Shown piece by piece: positions 62,483 through 64,000 of a DNA stretch of 64,000 nt. How positions within the stretch are numbered: position 1 is the stretch's first letter; every line of letters starts with the position of its first letter. A program made the translations under genes and the position numbers. The stretch is taken from contig CAJMOP010000001.1 of NCBI GenBank assembly GCA_905215115.1, forward strand, positions 1 to 64,000. Direction: 5' to 3'. Below the pieces are notes generated by a model that ran no database searches, had not been told where the DNA came from, and was given only the letters and a program-made list of their open reading frames with translations. Origin of the DNA: an uncultured bacterium. Its GTDB lineage: Bacteria > Actinomycetota > Coriobacteriia > Coriobacteriales > Coriobacteriaceae.

Positions 62483-63793
62483 ATGAGCCAGTTCATCAAC
62501 AACCCCGAGCACACCTTTGGTTTCGATACCCTGCAGCTTCATGTTGGCCAGGAGAGCGCCGACCCCGCATCCGACTCCCGCGCCGTGCCTATCTACCAGA
62601 CCACGAGCTATGTGTTCCGCAACTCCCAGCACGCCGCCGATCGCTTTGGTCTTGCCGACGCCGGTAACATCTACGGCCGTCTGACCAACTCCACCCAGGG
62701 CGTCTTTGAGGACCGTATCGCCGCGCTCGAGGGTGGCGTGGCCGGTCTTGCCGTCGCCTCCGGTGCCGCTGCCATCACCTATACCCTGCAGGCTCTTGCC
62801 CAGGCTGGTGACCACGTGGTGGCTCAGAAGACCATCTACGGCGGTTCCTACAACCTGCTCGAGCATACGCTCTCCCAGTTTGGCGTCGAGACCACGTTTG
62901 TCGATGCCCACAACCTGGAAGAGGTTGAGGGTGCCATCAAGGACAATACCACGGTCATCTATCTCGAGACGCTCGGCAACCCCAACTCTGACATCCCCAA
63001 CATCGACGCCATCTCCGAGATCGCCAAGAAGCACGGTCTGCCGGTTGTCGTCGACAACACTTTCGGCACCCCGTATCTGTTTCGTCCGCTGGAGCATGGC
63101 GCCAACATCGTTGTCCACTCCGCAACCAAGTTCATCGGCGGCCACGGCACCTCGCTGGGCGGTGTGATCGTCGACGGCGGTAACTTCGATTGGAAGGCGA
63201 GCGGAAAGTACGCCCAGATCGCTGAGCCCAACCCCTCCTACCATGGCGTCTCGTTTGCCGAGGCTGCCGGTCCCGCCGCCTTCGCAACCTATGTCCGCGC
63301 TATCCTGCTGCGTGACGAGGGTGCCTGCATCAGCCCGTTCAACGCCTGGGTCCTGCTCCAGGGCACCGAGACCCTGTCGCTGCGCGTTGACCGTCATGTC
63401 GAGAACACCAAGAAGGTCGTTGAGTTCCTTGCCGGCGACAGCCACGTTGCCAAGGTGAACCACCCGAGCCTGCCTGAGCACCCCGATCACGAGCTCTATC
63501 AGAAGTACTTCCCCAACGGCGGCGCTTCGATCTTCACCTTTGAGATTAAGGGTGGCCAGAAGGCTGCCTGGAAGTTCATCGATCATCTGCAGGTGTTCTC
63601 GCTGCTCGCCAACGTGGCCGACGTCAAGTCGCTCGTCGTGCACCCGGCTACCACCACGCACTCCCAGCTCTCTGCCGAGGAGCTCGCCGAGCAGAACATC
63701 ACGCCCTCCACGATCCGTCTTTCCATCGGTACCGAGAACGCCGAGGACATCATTTGGGATCTGAAGCAGGCCTTCGCCGTGCTGGACGAGTAA
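62483..63793 (+). CDS. metY: O-acetylhomoserine sulfhydrylase
   Basis: PLP enzyme of 436 aa of the Cys/Met metabolism family, predicted to make homocysteine from O-acetylhomoserine and sulfide. N-terminal FGFDTLQLHVGQESADP and YGRLTNSTQGVFEDRIAALEGG are typical of MetY. The PLP-binding Lys is in VVHSATKFIGGHGTS. C-terminal VVHPATTTHSQLS matches the family. MetC- or CysK-like use is less likely because of the full-length 430-aa OAH-type pattern. ATG 62483 follows AAGGAGA. A leader ORF and LysR gene lie upstream, and a terminator follows. Confidence 0.93.
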   Translation: MSQFINNPEHTFGFDTLQLHVGQESADPASDSRAVPIYQTTSYVFRNSQHAADRFGLADAGNIYGRLTNSTQGVFEDRIAALEGGVAGLAVASGAAAITYTLQALAQAGDHVVAQKTIYGGSYNLLEHTLSQFGVETTFVDAHNLEEVEGAIKDNTTVIYLETLGNPNSDIPNIDAISEIAKKHGLPVVVDNTFGTPYLFRPLEHGANIVVHSATKFIGGHGTSLGGVIVDGGNFDWKASGKYAQIAEPNPSYHGVSFAEAAGPAAFATYVRAILLRDEGACISPFNAWVLLQGTETLSLRVDRHVENTKKVVEFLAGDSHVAKVNHPSLPEHPDHELYQKYFPNGGASIFTFEIKGGQKAAWKFIDHLQVFSLLANVADVKSLVVHPATTTHSQLSAEELAEQNITPSTIRLSIGTENAEDIIWDLKQAFAVLDE

Positions 63794-63856
63794 GGCGACT
63801 TGTGCAAGGACCCCTTGCGACTCGATAGGTATAACTGCATAAATGCCTGCTCAAGG

Positions 63857-63894
63857 CGCCTGCGCAAGCAATGGTTGCGCAGGCGTCTTTTTTG
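63857..63894 (+). terminator. Terminator after metY
   Basis: Perfect 11-bp stem CGCCTGCGCAA / TTGCGCAGGCG (63857-63867, 63875-63885) and TCTTTTTT. From 63895 to the window end, no gene is visible; it may be the upstream region of the next gene. Confidence 0.9.
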
Positions 63895-64000
63895 CATAGG
63901 AAGGGCGCTATTACAGGGTTTTTGGCATGCTTTATGCATTTGAGTTGTGGAAAACTCCTGTTGAGAGGATGTGAGTTTTACGCAATTGACGTGCGCCTTT

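Noticed and set aside
63900..64000. Possible replication origin at the window end (TTGTGGAAAAC)
   Set aside because: Only one imperfect DnaA-box-like string and no dnaA or dnaN nearby.

Overview
The window looks like a chromosomal segment of an anaerobic, high-GC, Gram-positive gut actinobacterium of the Coriobacteriia, most like Collinsella. This is inferred from gene content and style, not from a database match. Support comes from the uvrC/rapZ/whiA/gap/pgk/tpiA/secG gene order typical of Actinobacteria, an oxygen-independent ribonucleotide reductase, lipoproteins with lipoboxes, an LTA-synthase-like sulfatase and GC-rich codon use.

Layout. 1-150: 3' end of a 5S rRNA gene with its terminator. 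280-17300: housekeeping and DNA repair (coaE, lytic transglycosylase, uvrB, two FAD oxidoreductases, Mrp-type Fe-S carrier, LTA-synthase-like sulfatase, uvrA, YbaK-type deacylase, murJ, uvrC). 17300-28130: a sialic-acid utilisation operon (Dpp-type ABC importer with a permease-ATPase fusion, a CE7 acetylesterase, a second CE7-like protein without the catalytic serine, nanA-type lyase, ROK kinase, nanE) placed inside the conserved uvrC-rapZ block. 28140-36280: rapZ, whiA (no yvcK between them) and lower glycolysis gap-pgk-tpiA-gpmI, then a REP-associated tyrosine transposase (RAYT) element with 28-bp perfect inverted ends, then secG. 36500-42460: a five-gene oligopeptide ABC importer. 42460-49200: tRNA-Leu, a PAS-GAF-PP2C phosphatase with an unusual STAS-HATPase fusion protein, tRNA-Gly/Cys/Gly, a GH13 glucosidase, tRNA-Gly/Val. 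49540-53050: NrdR-type site, nrdD and nrdG. 53110-54790: folE, HD protein, folB. 54790-64000: YgjP-type metallopeptidase, M19 dipeptidase, SlyD with an orphan UreE-like protein, HAD phosphatase, Fur-family regulator, acylphosphatase, Gfo/Idh/MocA oxidoreductase, RNase HI, and a LysR regulator divergent from metY, which has a short upstream leader ORF.

The most unusual signal is non-coding. Five large intergenic stem-loops (about 84-138 nt, SL1-SL5 at 42477, 42782, 46821, 52051 and 52367) have near-perfect outer arms that differ from copy to copy, while short boxes in their internal loops are conserved (CGTCCTC-type on one side, CCTGCGGAATG-type on the other). Two lie between nrdD and nrdG and two between an opp operon and tRNA-Leu. 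Helices that change while the loops stay constant suggest a structured RNA/DNA element family or non-autonomous repeat; I do not recognise it.

How the genes work together: the nan operon would import sialic acid, remove O-acetyl groups, split it to ManNAc and pyruvate, then phosphorylate and epimerise ManNAc to GlcNAc-6-P, which feeds the glycolytic genes that follow. The nagA/nagB genes, sialidase and NanR regulator expected for this route are not in the window. No CRISPR array, prophage or resistance gene was seen.
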